Below, piece after piece: positions 1 to 6,766 of a stretch of DNA of 7,508 nt (positions are counted from its first letter, which is position 1; the number at the start of each line of letters is the position of its first letter). Position numbers and translations under genes: made by a program. Source of the stretch: Candidatus Peregrinibacteria bacterium (GTDB lineage Bacteria > Patescibacteriota > Gracilibacteria > UM-FILTER-43-11); the NCBI GenBank assembly GCA_030637565.1, contig DAOWGG010000052.1, positions 1 to 7,508 on the forward strand, in the 5' to 3' direction. Under the pieces are notes generated by a model. That model was not told the origin of the DNA and ran no database searches. It was given only the letters and a program-made list of their open reading frames with translations.

Positions 1-2
1 TA

Positions 3-155
3 GGATTTTTGGTTAAAGGTGCCTTGCTTGCTGTCATGCCCAAAGCTTTTGACTCTTGGATTAAGGCAATGGTTTCAAAGAAATTAATGATGTTCGCCGG
101 AGGTCTATGGCTTGTTGGCGGAGCGTACTTAAGCTGGGTTGGATTTTTAGCTTAA
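3..155 (+). CDS. C-terminal end of a small membrane protein (partial)
   Basis: Frame 3 is open from the left edge to TAA at 153-155, giving the last 50 residues of a gene that begins outside the window. The segment is hydrophobic at both ends. A stretch starting GFLVKGALLAVMPKAF is followed by a short basic loop (DSWIKAMVSKK) and then a Gly-rich membrane helix (LMMFAGGLWLVGGAYLSW). Two membrane helices joined by a positively charged turn are therefore likely. The layout, with a PKAF-type motif after helix 1 and a GG-rich helix 2, loosely recalls small two-helix proteins of the YjeT/DUF2065 kind, but this is only an impression. It lies 28 nt upstream of the GTG start of the next gene on the same strand, so cotranscription is plausible. 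Function unknown. Confidence 0.6.
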   Translation, partial: GFLVKGALLAVMPKAFDSWIKAMVSKKLMMFAGGLWLVGGAYLSWVGFLA

Positions 156-171
156 TTTTTTCTACAACTGT

Positions 172-175
172 GGAG
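172..175 (+). promoter_or_regulatory. Possible Shine-Dalgarno site for GTG start at 184
   Basis: GGAG lies 8 nt before GTG at 184, a normal spacing. It is the only recognisable Shine-Dalgarno-like site next to a start in this window and is the main argument for the longer N-terminus of the large gene. It sits in the loop of a short perfect inverted repeat (CTACAA 162-167, TTGTAG 179-184) whose right arm includes the first base of the GTG. The alternative ATG at 253 has no good site. Confidence 0.35.
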
Positions 176-183
176 ATCTTGTA

Positions 184-3100
184 GTGATACGAGATTTCCC
201 AAATGCAGATAAAAAACAAAATTCCCGACTTCTTGTGAGTAGCAAAAAAACTATGACAAAACTTATCTACCCATTTTCGTCTAAAAAAATCCCTACGCTT
301 TCCGAGGTTGGAGGAAAGGGATTATCACTGATTCTGACGGCTCAGGAGGGATTGCCTGTGCCGGACGGTTTTGTGCTGACGATGGAGTTTTTTAAAGAAT
401 GGCTACAAGCCGTGGAGCGATCGGGAGAATGGAGAAGTGCCTCGAACGCGTCGACTGAAAACAGAAAACAGCATTTTGATGAAGTGAAAGAAAAGGCGCT
501 TGGCTTTAGCTTTTCAGATGTACAAAAAAATGAATTGGCGAAAGCGATGAAGATATTTGGGGAGCATTTAATGGCGGTTCGATCGTCCTCTCCCGAGGAG
601 GATTTGGAAGGATCCAGTTTTGCCGGTGGATACGAAACAGTACTAGGGGTAACGGAAAAAACATTGGAAAAATCTATTAAAACCGCCTTTGTATCCTGCT
701 TGGATGAACGGATTTTTGTGTATAAAAAAGAGCAGGGATTCTCGACTGAAAAACCGAGCATCGCGGTAATAATCCAACAACAAATCGCCAGCGATGTGAG
801 TGGGGTTGCATTCTCACTTAACCCACAAAACAATTGTTACGACGAAGCGGTTATCAATTCAAATTTTGGATTGGGGGAAACGATTGTAGCAGGACAAGTA
901 ACACCGGATACTTTTATTGTTGATATGCCGAAAAAGGAAATACTGGAAAAGAAGATCGCCAACAAAAGTCACGCGCTGTGGCTGAAGAAAAACGGAGGCA
1001 CTGAAAAAAAGGATAATGAGAATCCTGAAAAACCATCGCTAACTGACAAACAGGCAAAGGAAGTGGCTCAATTGGCTGGAGACGCAGAGAAATTTTTTGA
1101 AAAGCCAATGGATATTGAATGGGCTTTTGAGAATAAGAAATTATACCTTTTGCAGGCCAGGCCTATTACAACCTACCTGCCTCTTTTTCCAGAAATGATC
1201 ACCAAGCCGGGGGAGAGAAAAAATATTTACATGGATATTATTGTTCTTACTCAAGGATTCTCAGAACCGTTCTCTGTGCTTGGATTGGATATTTGGGCTA
1301 AAATGCTGGAAATTGCCAAGGGGCCAACCATGATAAGGGGATTGGATGGCATCGTTTTTGATATTCACGGTCGTCAGTATCTTCATATGTCCAATATGAT
1401 GAAGGCTGGAGGAGGCTTGGTAAAAAAGATGATGACAGCTTACGACGTTCCCACTCGCAAAATATTTGAGGCTATTGATACAAAAGAATACACCCCCGAA
1501 GAAACACCCGAGAAACTCAAGGGGTATTTGTGGGGGTTTATAAAGTACATGGGTAAGATGTTTCCTGCTATGCTCTCGGGATGGCTTCATCCCGATCGAG
1601 CTTTTGAAGCTTATTTTAAGGAGTCGGATAGAATGTGGAAATATCTCAAAAAAGATTTACCTAAGGAAAATAAAACTTTTGACACACTCGTTAAAAACGG
1701 ATTGAGTGTGTTTGGAAGTATTGTGGAGGCTGCAGGCGGTATGATAACGATTATTATTGGTCCACTTGTTTTAAAAAGAATTTTTAAGAATGAAGAAGAA
1801 GCTACCGACCTACTCGTCGCTCTTAATATGGATTTACCGGGGAACCCAACGTCCGAGATGGGCCATTTAATGCTTAAGATTGCTTCATTTACAGAATTTC
1901 AGAACACGACAAATGCGGAGGAATTTATCAATAATCTGAAATCCAAAAAATATTCGAAGGAATTTTTAAAAACCTATAAAGAATATATTGACCGATTCGG
2001 ATGCCGAGGAATGAAGGAGATCGATATTGCCACCCCTCGCCCTTATGAGAATTTGGAAACTATTTTCAATCAATTAAAGCAAATTAATATCAATGACAAT
2101 GCGATCAAAAATGTGAAAAAACGCAAGGAGGAATCTTATGCAAAATTACTTAAAATTGCTAAGAAGATAGGCAAAGAGAAAAAATTTGCTAGGTACGCCA
2201 AAGCAATTAATGACACGGCCGGAATTCGGGAGCATCCGAAATACATTTATGTCGCCGTGGTTGATGCTCTTCGGAAACACGCCTTAAAAATTGGCAAACA
2301 ATTTGTGAAACAGGGGCGGCTTGAAAATGAAAATCAGATTTTTGACCTGCATATTGCGCAAGTTGCGAAGGCACAGAGAAACCCTAAACTTAAGCTTCTG
2401 CCGATTATCGAGAAAAACCTAGCTCCGTATAAAACCGTTGAAAACTTTAAAGACTGGCCGCGCATTCTGGACAGCCGAGGGAAAATCTTCCGGCCAAAAC
2501 GAGAGGGTGGTGAAGGACTTTTGGGTGATGCAATATCACCAGGAGTTATTCAGGGGCGAGCGAAAGTTTTACACTCACCTTACGAAAAACCAATTAACAA
2601 AGGTGAGATTCTAGTTGCAAGAATGACGGAGCCAAGCTGGACACCTATTTTTATCAACGCGGCTGGCGTCGTGCTTGAAGTGGGTGGTTCTTTGCAACAC
2701 GGAGCGATTATTGCCCGTGAATATGGAATTCCCTGCGTAAGTGGAGTGGAGGGCGCAACACAATCGATTAAAGACGGGCAGTTGATTGAAGTGGATGGAT
2801 CGAATGGTCTCGTTCGGATTATCAATGAAGATAACCCCTATATGGGGCAAAAGGCAGACTGGACTTTGGATGATCCCAAGGATATTCTGGTTCGATCCAG
2901 CATTGTGGAATTGATGCCCGACCCACTAACTCCCCTTTTTGAAACCATTGCGACCAAGCCTATCACTAAAGGATTAGATGAGCTTGTTAGAGATCTTATG
3001 AAATCGAATATGTTTAAGGATATGGACTTTAAGTTTACTGTTTTAAGTGGGTACGGATACTATTCGATGAAAATAAAATTGTGGACTTACATTAAAATGA

Positions 3101-4449
3101 TACCTACTATATTTCGCATTATGCCTTGGATGTTTAAAGAATCGATCAGGGACTGGCAAGAAAACCGAACCCCCAAATTTAAAGTATTTATTGACGAATG
3201 GAAAAAGAAGGACATTAAAAAGATGAGTCATGCGGAGCTGCTAGAGGGAGGATCTGCACTCACCGGTGAAACCATGAAGTTTTACACCATTATTCAGGCG
3301 AATCTTCCACTGATTTATATGGGAGAAGCGACGTTTATTAAGTACTACGACAAGCTGGTGAAACGAAAGAATGATCCCCCGTCTCAGACCTTTATGCTGG
3401 GGTATGACAGCCTGCCTATTTTGGCAGATAAGTCGCTATTCGATATGGCGTTGGGGATTAGGAAAGATAAGGAGCTTGCAACCCTGATTCTGAATAGCCC
3501 GCTGGAAGAAGTTTTAGATAAACACAAACAATTTAAAAAGAAGTTTCAGGCTCATCTGGATGCTTATGGTCATATGATTTATGACTTGGATGTCGCCAAA
3601 GCCGTCGCAGCGGATTCCCCTGAGCCAATTTTAGAAACCCTTAAATTTTATGTAAGAGATGAGGGAGTTAGCCCTTATCGAAGGCAGGAAAAAATGATTA
3701 AAGAACGCGAAGTGGCTACCAAAAAAATCCAGGATCGCTTGGGATTCATTCGTCGCCCGCTCTTTAATAAACTTTTAAAATTCGCTCAAAACCGTGCGCC
3801 GCTTCGTGAAGATGGATTGGCGGATGTCGGTCTTGCTTATCCCACCGCTCGGGCAGTGTTTTTGGAACTGGGACAGCGCATGGTAACTCAAGCTATTATT
3901 GAGGATAAAGCTGATATTTTCTGGTTGAAAAAAGATGAAGTGAATCGAGTTTCCAAAAGTATGGATGCTGGGAAAAAAGTTAACAATATACAAGGTAAAG
4001 TTGAGGATCGGAAGAAGCTTTGGGAATGGCAACGATCAATGACTCCACCGCCCTTCCTACCTAAAGATGCCAGCGTCATGGGCTTTAAGATGAAATGGTA
4101 CTTCCCTGGACACGTAAATAAAGGTGAAGTTAAGATAATCAAAGGACTTCCTGCCAGCAAAGGAATCACCACGGGTATTGCGCGCGTGATTCTGGGGCCT
4201 GAAGATTTTGATCAAATGCAACCTGGGGATATTCTGGTGACTGCTATCACTACACCTGCGTGGACGCCACTGTTTGCATTGGCCAGTGCGGTGGTTACGG
4301 ACATTGGTGGGCCATTGAGCCATAGCTCGATTGTCGCGCGTGAATACGGCGTGCCAGCGGTTTTAGGAACGGAGATTGCAAGTAGACAGATTAAAAGCGG
4401 GCAGCTGATTACCGTTGATGGAGATACTGGAAATGTTACATTGCATTAA
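184..4449 (+). CDS. PEP synthase/rifampin phosphotransferase-like enzyme with duplicated acceptor and phosphohistidine domains
   Basis: The product has 1421 aa from GTG 184, or 1398 aa from ATG 253. The first start has GGAG at 8 nt. The second gives the usual family N-terminus, about 18 residues before VGGKG, so the choice is open. Numbering here is from 184. An ATP-grasp domain (about 27-335) shows VGGKG (K45), VRSS (R133), EDLEGSSFAGG, FGLGE (229-232), VTPDTF and DIEW...LQARPITT (E312, Q324, R326). A helical region (336-775) leads to a swivel domain with GGSLQH (His839) and AREYGIP. A second helical region (886-1315) leads to a second swivel domain with GGPLSH (His1380) and AREYGVP. No PEP/pyruvate TIM-barrel follows. 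The order ATP-grasp, helical domain, His domain is that of rifampin phosphotransferase (about 870 aa), not classical PEP synthase. ATP-dependent phosphohistidine transfer to a small-molecule acceptor is therefore the best guess. The acceptor is unknown, and related folds also act in biosynthesis (PigC-type). Probably cytoplasmic. Confidence 0.93.
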   Translation: MIRDFPNADKKQNSRLLVSSKKTMTKLIYPFSSKKIPTLSEVGGKGLSLILTAQEGLPVPDGFVLTMEFFKEWLQAVERSGEWRSASNASTENRKQHFDEVKEKALGFSFSDVQKNELAKAMKIFGEHLMAVRSSSPEEDLEGSSFAGGYETVLGVTEKTLEKSIKTAFVSCLDERIFVYKKEQGFSTEKPSIAVIIQQQIASDVSGVAFSLNPQNNCYDEAVINSNFGLGETIVAGQVTPDTFIVDMPKKEILEKKIANKSHALWLKKNGGTEKKDNENPEKPSLTDKQAKEVAQLAGDAEKFFEKPMDIEWAFENKKLYLLQARPITTYLPLFPEMITKPGERKNIYMDIIVLTQGFSEPFSVLGLDIWAKMLEIAKGPTMIRGLDGIVFDIHGRQYLHMSNMMKAGGGLVKKMMTAYDVPTRKIFEAIDTKEYTPEETPEKLKGYLWGFIKYMGKMFPAMLSGWLHPDRAFEAYFKESDRMWKYLKKDLPKENKTFDTLVKNGLSVFGSIVEAAGGMITIIIGPLVLKRIFKNEEEATDLLVALNMDLPGNPTSEMGHLMLKIASFTEFQNTTNAEEFINNLKSKKYSKEFLKTYKEYIDRFGCRGMKEIDIATPRPYENLETIFNQLKQININDNAIKNVKKRKEESYAKLLKIAKKIGKEKKFARYAKAINDTAGIREHPKYIYVAVVDALRKHALKIGKQFVKQGRLENENQIFDLHIAQVAKAQRNPKLKLLPIIEKNLAPYKTVENFKDWPRILDSRGKIFRPKREGGEGLLGDAISPGVIQGRAKVLHSPYEKPINKGEILVARMTEPSWTPIFINAAGVVLEVGGSLQHGAIIAREYGIPCVSGVEGATQSIKDGQLIEVDGSNGLVRIINEDNPYMGQKADWTLDDPKDILVRSSIVELMPDPLTPLFETIATKPITKGLDELVRDLMKSNMFKDMDFKFTVLSGYGYYSMKIKLWTYIKMIPTIFRIMPWMFKESIRDWQENRTPKFKVFIDEWKKKDIKKMSHAELLEGGSALTGETMKFYTIIQANLPLIYMGEATFIKYYDKLVKRKNDPPSQTFMLGYDSLPILADKSLFDMALGIRKDKELATLILNSPLEEVLDKHKQFKKKFQAHLDAYGHMIYDLDVAKAVAADSPEPILETLKFYVRDEGVSPYRRQEKMIKEREVATKKIQDRLGFIRRPLFNKLLKFAQNRAPLREDGLADVGLAYPTARAVFLELGQRMVTQAIIEDKADIFWLKKDEVNRVSKSMDAGKKVNNIQGKVEDRKKLWEWQRSMTPPPFLPKDASVMGFKMKWYFPGHVNKGEVKIIKGLPASKGITTGIARVILGPEDFDQMQPGDILVTAITTPAWTPLFALASAVVTDIGGPLSHSSIVAREYGVPAVLGTEIASRQIKSGQLITVDGDTGNVTLH
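1189..4446 (+). repeat. Protein-level tandem duplication: two helical + swivel modules
   Basis: Residues 336-885 and 886-1421 of the large enzyme are two diverged copies of one module. Ordered anchors match with nearly constant spacing. Leu-Pro at 551-552 pairs with 1077-1078; D-x-F/Y-G with G606 pairs with G1129; Arg-Glu at 682-683 pairs with 1208-1209; Ile-Phe at 719-720 pairs with 1245-1246. The swivel Gly787 pairs with Gly1327, and His839 pairs with His1380. Distances are 54/51, 76/79, 38/38 and 52/53 residues for successive pairs measured P-G, G-R, R-F and Gly-His. I see no nucleotide-level repeat, so the duplication is old. Confidence 0.8.
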
Positions 4450-4451
4450 TT

Positions 4452-5816
4452 ATGAAAAAATATGATTTCACCGAAGCACCATTAATCAAATCGCTCGTTG
4501 TCCTATCGGTTCCGATTATTATTGCGAATGTTCTGCAAACTTTATACAGTTTGATCGATACGTTTTGGGTTGGGCGATTGGGAGCGTCGGCCGTGGCGGC
4601 GGTTTCTTTGAGTATGCCCGTTTTATTTTTAGTGCTCGCGCTTGGCCTTGGTATGTCACTTTCGGGAACCATTCTTGTCGCTCAGTACAAGGGTAAAAAA
4701 GATCAGAAAAAAGTTGACCTTGTATCCGGTCAAACGTTCTTAATGCTCGCCGTCTCATCGCTTATTCTTTCGACCATTGGCTGGTTTGCCGCCAAGCCAA
4801 TTTTGGAAATATTAGGAGCTGCACCCGATGTACTTCCCGAAGCAGCTTCCTATCTTCGCATCATGTTTGTGGGGATGTTTTTACTCTTTGTTTACTTTGT
4901 TTTTCAAGCATTGATGCGTGGTGTGGGCGATGTGGTTACCCCTATGATTATTGTGGCGGTTACGGTCGTTATAAACGCCATTCTTGATCCGATTTTTATA
5001 TTGGGATGGGGGCCGATTCCCTCGTACGGCGTTTCTGGTGCGGCCATAGTAACCATTATCACTCAAGGATTGGCGGCGGCCGTTGGGCTATCTCTTCTTT
5101 TTAACGGAGAATATGATATTCACTTAAGATTGTCCGACTTTAAACCCAACTTCCCTCTTCTTAAAAAAATGGTTCGCTTAGGGTTACCGATGTCGGTGGA
5201 GGAAATCCTGCGCGCGCTGGCGATGTTCTTTTTATTTTATTTGATCGCCAAATTCGGCACCAATACGGTCGCGGCGTTTGGTGTAGGTGTACGAATTCTC
5301 AGTTTCGTTCTCATTCCGGCAGCTGGCCTTGCGATGGCGACGGCGACGATTGTGGGTCAGAGCCTCGGTGCCAATAAGGTTGATCGGGCGGAAGAGATTA
5401 CCTGGAAGGCCAGCGGAATCGGATTTTTGATTATGACTGCCGTGAGCATTGTTACCTTTTTTATCGCCAAGCCTGTCTCCGCATTCTTTATTCCCGGAGA
5501 AGTCGAAGTGATTCGGCAAAGCACCCAATTCCTCAAAATTCTATCACTTGCCTTTGGCATCATTACCATTCAGCATGTTTTACTTGGCACCGTTAAAGCA
5601 GCAGGAGAAACTTTTCCTGCCATGCTTCTTAATATGTTCTCAAAATCTTTCCTTCTCATTCCAGTCGCCTGGATCCTATCGATGACAATGGGACTTGAGG
5701 AGGTGGGCCTTTGGTGGACTTACCCTATTACTTACACAATTGCCACAAGCCTAGCACTGATCTGGTTTTTACGAGGAAGCTGGAAAACAAAAAAAATTAT
5801 TGGAGAAAAAATTTAA
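4452..5816 (+). CDS. MATE family multidrug efflux transporter
   Basis: The product has 454 aa, a normal length for the multidrug and toxic compound extrusion family. About 12 membrane helices are seen in two similar halves. The N half carries SLIDTFWVGRLGASAVAA (33-50), the family signature of helix 1, with Asp36. It also has LGAAPDVLPEAASYLRI (121-137), RGVGD..TP (156-164) and NAILDP (175-180). The C half repeats the pattern with LGLPMSVEEI (243-252), FGVGVR (276-281), VGQSLGANK (301-309) and an Ala/Gly-rich helix (288-300). Asp36, Asn175 and Asp179 occupy the places of the N-lobe cation/proton site known in archaeal and DinF-type MATEs; this assignment is by motif only. The protein should sit in the inner membrane and exchange Na+ or H+ for an amphipathic drug or metabolite. 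ATG lies 2 nt after the upstream TAA with no Shine-Dalgarno site, so translation is probably coupled to the large enzyme. Substrate not predictable. Confidence 0.95.
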   Translation: MKKYDFTEAPLIKSLVVLSVPIIIANVLQTLYSLIDTFWVGRLGASAVAAVSLSMPVLFLVLALGLGMSLSGTILVAQYKGKKDQKKVDLVSGQTFLMLAVSSLILSTIGWFAAKPILEILGAAPDVLPEAASYLRIMFVGMFLLFVYFVFQALMRGVGDVVTPMIIVAVTVVINAILDPIFILGWGPIPSYGVSGAAIVTIITQGLAAAVGLSLLFNGEYDIHLRLSDFKPNFPLLKKMVRLGLPMSVEEILRALAMFFLFYLIAKFGTNTVAAFGVGVRILSFVLIPAAGLAMATATIVGQSLGANKVDRAEEITWKASGIGFLIMTAVSIVTFFIAKPVSAFFIPGEVEVIRQSTQFLKILSLAFGIITIQHVLLGTVKAAGETFPAMLLNMFSKSFLLIPVAWILSMTMGLEEVGLWWTYPITYTIATSLALIWFLRGSWKTKKIIGEKI

Positions 5817-5835
5817 TTAACTTTAAATTTTAACT

Positions 5836-6270
5836 ATGGATCATCCAAAAACACTGAGTTTATCATCGATTGCCCCCCTTATTTTGTCCTCCTCAATTGC
5901 CTTGATAGTGGCAGTTGCTTTTCTCACCCCCCTAGCGGGAATCTTATCTGGAATGCTAATGGATTATTACCCAGGAGTTATAGATAAAATGACTAGCTGT
6001 AATAAAACAGAAGAGCTACTCGGTGAAAACCCTCGACTTGCTTGGTTTGGTCTTAGTTATGGATTCGCAAAAGTAGAAGGTTCTTACGGCCGTGTATCTT
6101 GGAGATTCCCTGTTAAGGGCGATGATGCCAGGGGAAGCTTTTCATTTTTTATGGAAAGACATGGCGGAAGCTGGGAGATGATTGGCGGTAATGTGAAATC
6201 GGGAGACGAAACACTTGGAATAACTACCTGTCGATATCAGGAAAAAGTAGAAATACCACAGATTAAATAA
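5836..6270 (+). CDS. Small membrane-anchored protein with Coa1/Tim21-like domain
   Basis: The product has 144 aa. One long hydrophobic segment (about 12-40) acts as an uncleaved anchor or signal, and the rest (about 45-144) is a soluble domain probably outside the cytoplasmic membrane. The soluble part has ELLGENP (60-66), a Gly-led strand (YGFAKVEGSYGRVSWRF, 75-91), PVKGDDARGSFSFF (92-105) and GGSWEMIGGNV (110-120). This series (LGEN/P, strand, pVkG..g.G, then g.W) is the pattern of the Coa1/Tim21 family, whose eukaryotic members help assemble cytochrome c oxidase. Bacterial members are mostly uncharacterised and often sit beside other membrane genes, so no oxidase role is claimed. Two Cys (C54, C132) flank the domain. 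The gene starts 19 nt after the MATE stop and has no Shine-Dalgarno site. It is probably the last gene of the rightward operon. The family call is from motif pattern only. Confidence 0.85.
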   Translation: MDHPKTLSLSSIAPLILSSSIALIVAVAFLTPLAGILSGMLMDYYPGVIDKMTSCNKTEELLGENPRLAWFGLSYGFAKVEGSYGRVSWRFPVKGDDARGSFSFFMERHGGSWEMIGGNVKSGDETLGITTCRYQEKVEIPQIK

Positions 6271-6286
6271 GTGTTGTTTTCGAATG

Positions 6287-6622
6287 TTACAAAGACACTC
6301 GACCTCCGTTCTTATTTCTTAGGTAAAACTTAGCTGCTTGGTGTGTTTTTTGTATCCACAACCTCAACTCACCATCATTATTTTCATTCATAGGCTTTTC
6401 AACCAAGCCATCAATATTCACACGAGTCACTCTTACGGCCTCATAGGAATAAGTCGCATTGAACTCATCTATTAACCGAGTAGCTAATTTTTTGTCACCA
6501 GCTTCAATTGCCTGCTGAATTCGGAAGGAATATTCTTCAATGTCTTCTTCGCGTAATTTTGAGCCAGAGGCATTTAAATTCCCTTGAAAAATATCTTCTT
6601 CCACTTCTTCACGTTGAAGCAA
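6287..6622 (-). CDS. Hypothetical small acidic protein; 5' end probably frameshifted
   Basis: The open frame encodes 111 aa from TTG at 6622 to TAA at 6289-6287. I do not recognise the family. The product is soluble, with no membrane segment or signal. An acidic N-terminal third (REEVEEDIF, REEDIEEYSF) leads into a predicted helix (RIQQAIEAGDKKLATRLIDEF), then a strand-like stretch (EAVRVTRVNIDGLV) and a basic C-terminus (FYLRNKNGGRVSL). No ATG exists near the start of this frame, which opens only after TAA at 6646-6644. An ATG at 6653 in the neighbouring frame reads MQINHSEALEIAST and hits TGA at 6611-6609. A one-base indel near 6610 would join it smoothly to EEVEEDIF. The gene is thus either started at TTG 6622 or GTG 6604, or it is a frameshifted copy starting at 6653. 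It converges on the Coa1-like gene with a 16-nt gap and diverges from creD. Confidence 0.6.
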   Translation of the reverse strand: MLQREEVEEDIFQGNLNASGSKLREEDIEEYSFRIQQAIEAGDKKLATRLIDEFNATYSYEAVRVTRVNIDGLVEKPMNENNDGELRLWIQKTHQAAKFYLRNKNGGRVSL

Positions 6623-6686
6623 TTTCCAAGGCTTCAGAATGATTTATTTGCATAATAAAAAATATAAAGGGCTAAATTGGATGATT

Positions 6687-6695
6687 AATTTAGCA
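6687..6695 (-). promoter_or_regulatory. Putative extended -10 promoter for the minus-strand gene
   Basis: Read on the minus strand, TGCTAAATT is an extended -10 (TGn plus TAAATT, 4 of 6 to consensus). Transcription would begin near 6680, about 27 nt before the ATG at 6653, which favours that ATG as the original start. No -35 hexamer is visible at normal spacing. It lies in the same sequence context (CTTATGCTA) as the creD -10. Confidence 0.4.
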
Positions 6696-6735
6696 TAAGT
6701 TGATTGGTTTTAAAAATGAATCTTGGCTTATGCTA
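6691..6735. repeat. 9-bp perfect inverted repeat spanning the divergent promoters
   Basis: TAGCATAAG (6691-6699) and CTTATGCTA (6727-6735) are exact reverse complements separated by 27 bp of AT-rich sequence. Each arm overlaps the -10 region of one of the two diverging genes. It could be a pair of operator half-sites about 36 bp apart, or simply two copies of one promoter sequence in mirror orientation. Confidence 0.6.
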
Positions 6736-6739
6736 TAAT
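6731..6739 (+). promoter_or_regulatory. Putative extended -10 promoter of creD
   Basis: TGCTATAAT contains a perfect TATAAT (6734-6739) preceded by TGn. The expected transcription start is near 6746, leaving a leader of about 21 nt before the creD ATG, with no Shine-Dalgarno site in it. The -35 position (about 6711-6716) reads TAAAAA, so recognition would depend on the extended -10. Confidence 0.6.
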
Positions 6740-6766
6740 AACCCCCTGAATTAACCCACTGATCAC

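Noticed and set aside
139..168. TTGGAT ... TACAAC as a promoter for the large gene
   Set aside because: 3 of 6 and 4 of 6 matches with an 18-bp spacer, in AT-rich sequence; indistinguishable from chance.
342..833. 163-codon open frame on the minus strand inside the large enzyme gene
   Set aside because: It lies wholly antisense to the conserved ATP-grasp motifs and its product has no domain-like pattern; a shadow frame.
5801..5836. TGGAGA, 17 bp, TAAATT as a leaderless promoter for the Coa1-like gene
   Set aside because: Each hexamer matches 4 of 6 in a strongly AT-rich stretch overlapping the MATE gene end; operon transcription is simpler.
6270..6299. AGTGT/ACACT inverted repeat between the convergent genes as a terminator
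   Set aside because: The stem is only 5 bp with a loop of about 20 nt, no GC-rich core and no T-run following; not convincing in either direction.
6609..6611. TGA read as glycine (alternative code) in the minus-strand gene
   Set aside because: Reading through TGA in the ATG frame yields a basic, unprotein-like product that soon meets another TGA; the good coding frame is the neighbouring one, and the long genes use no in-frame TGA.
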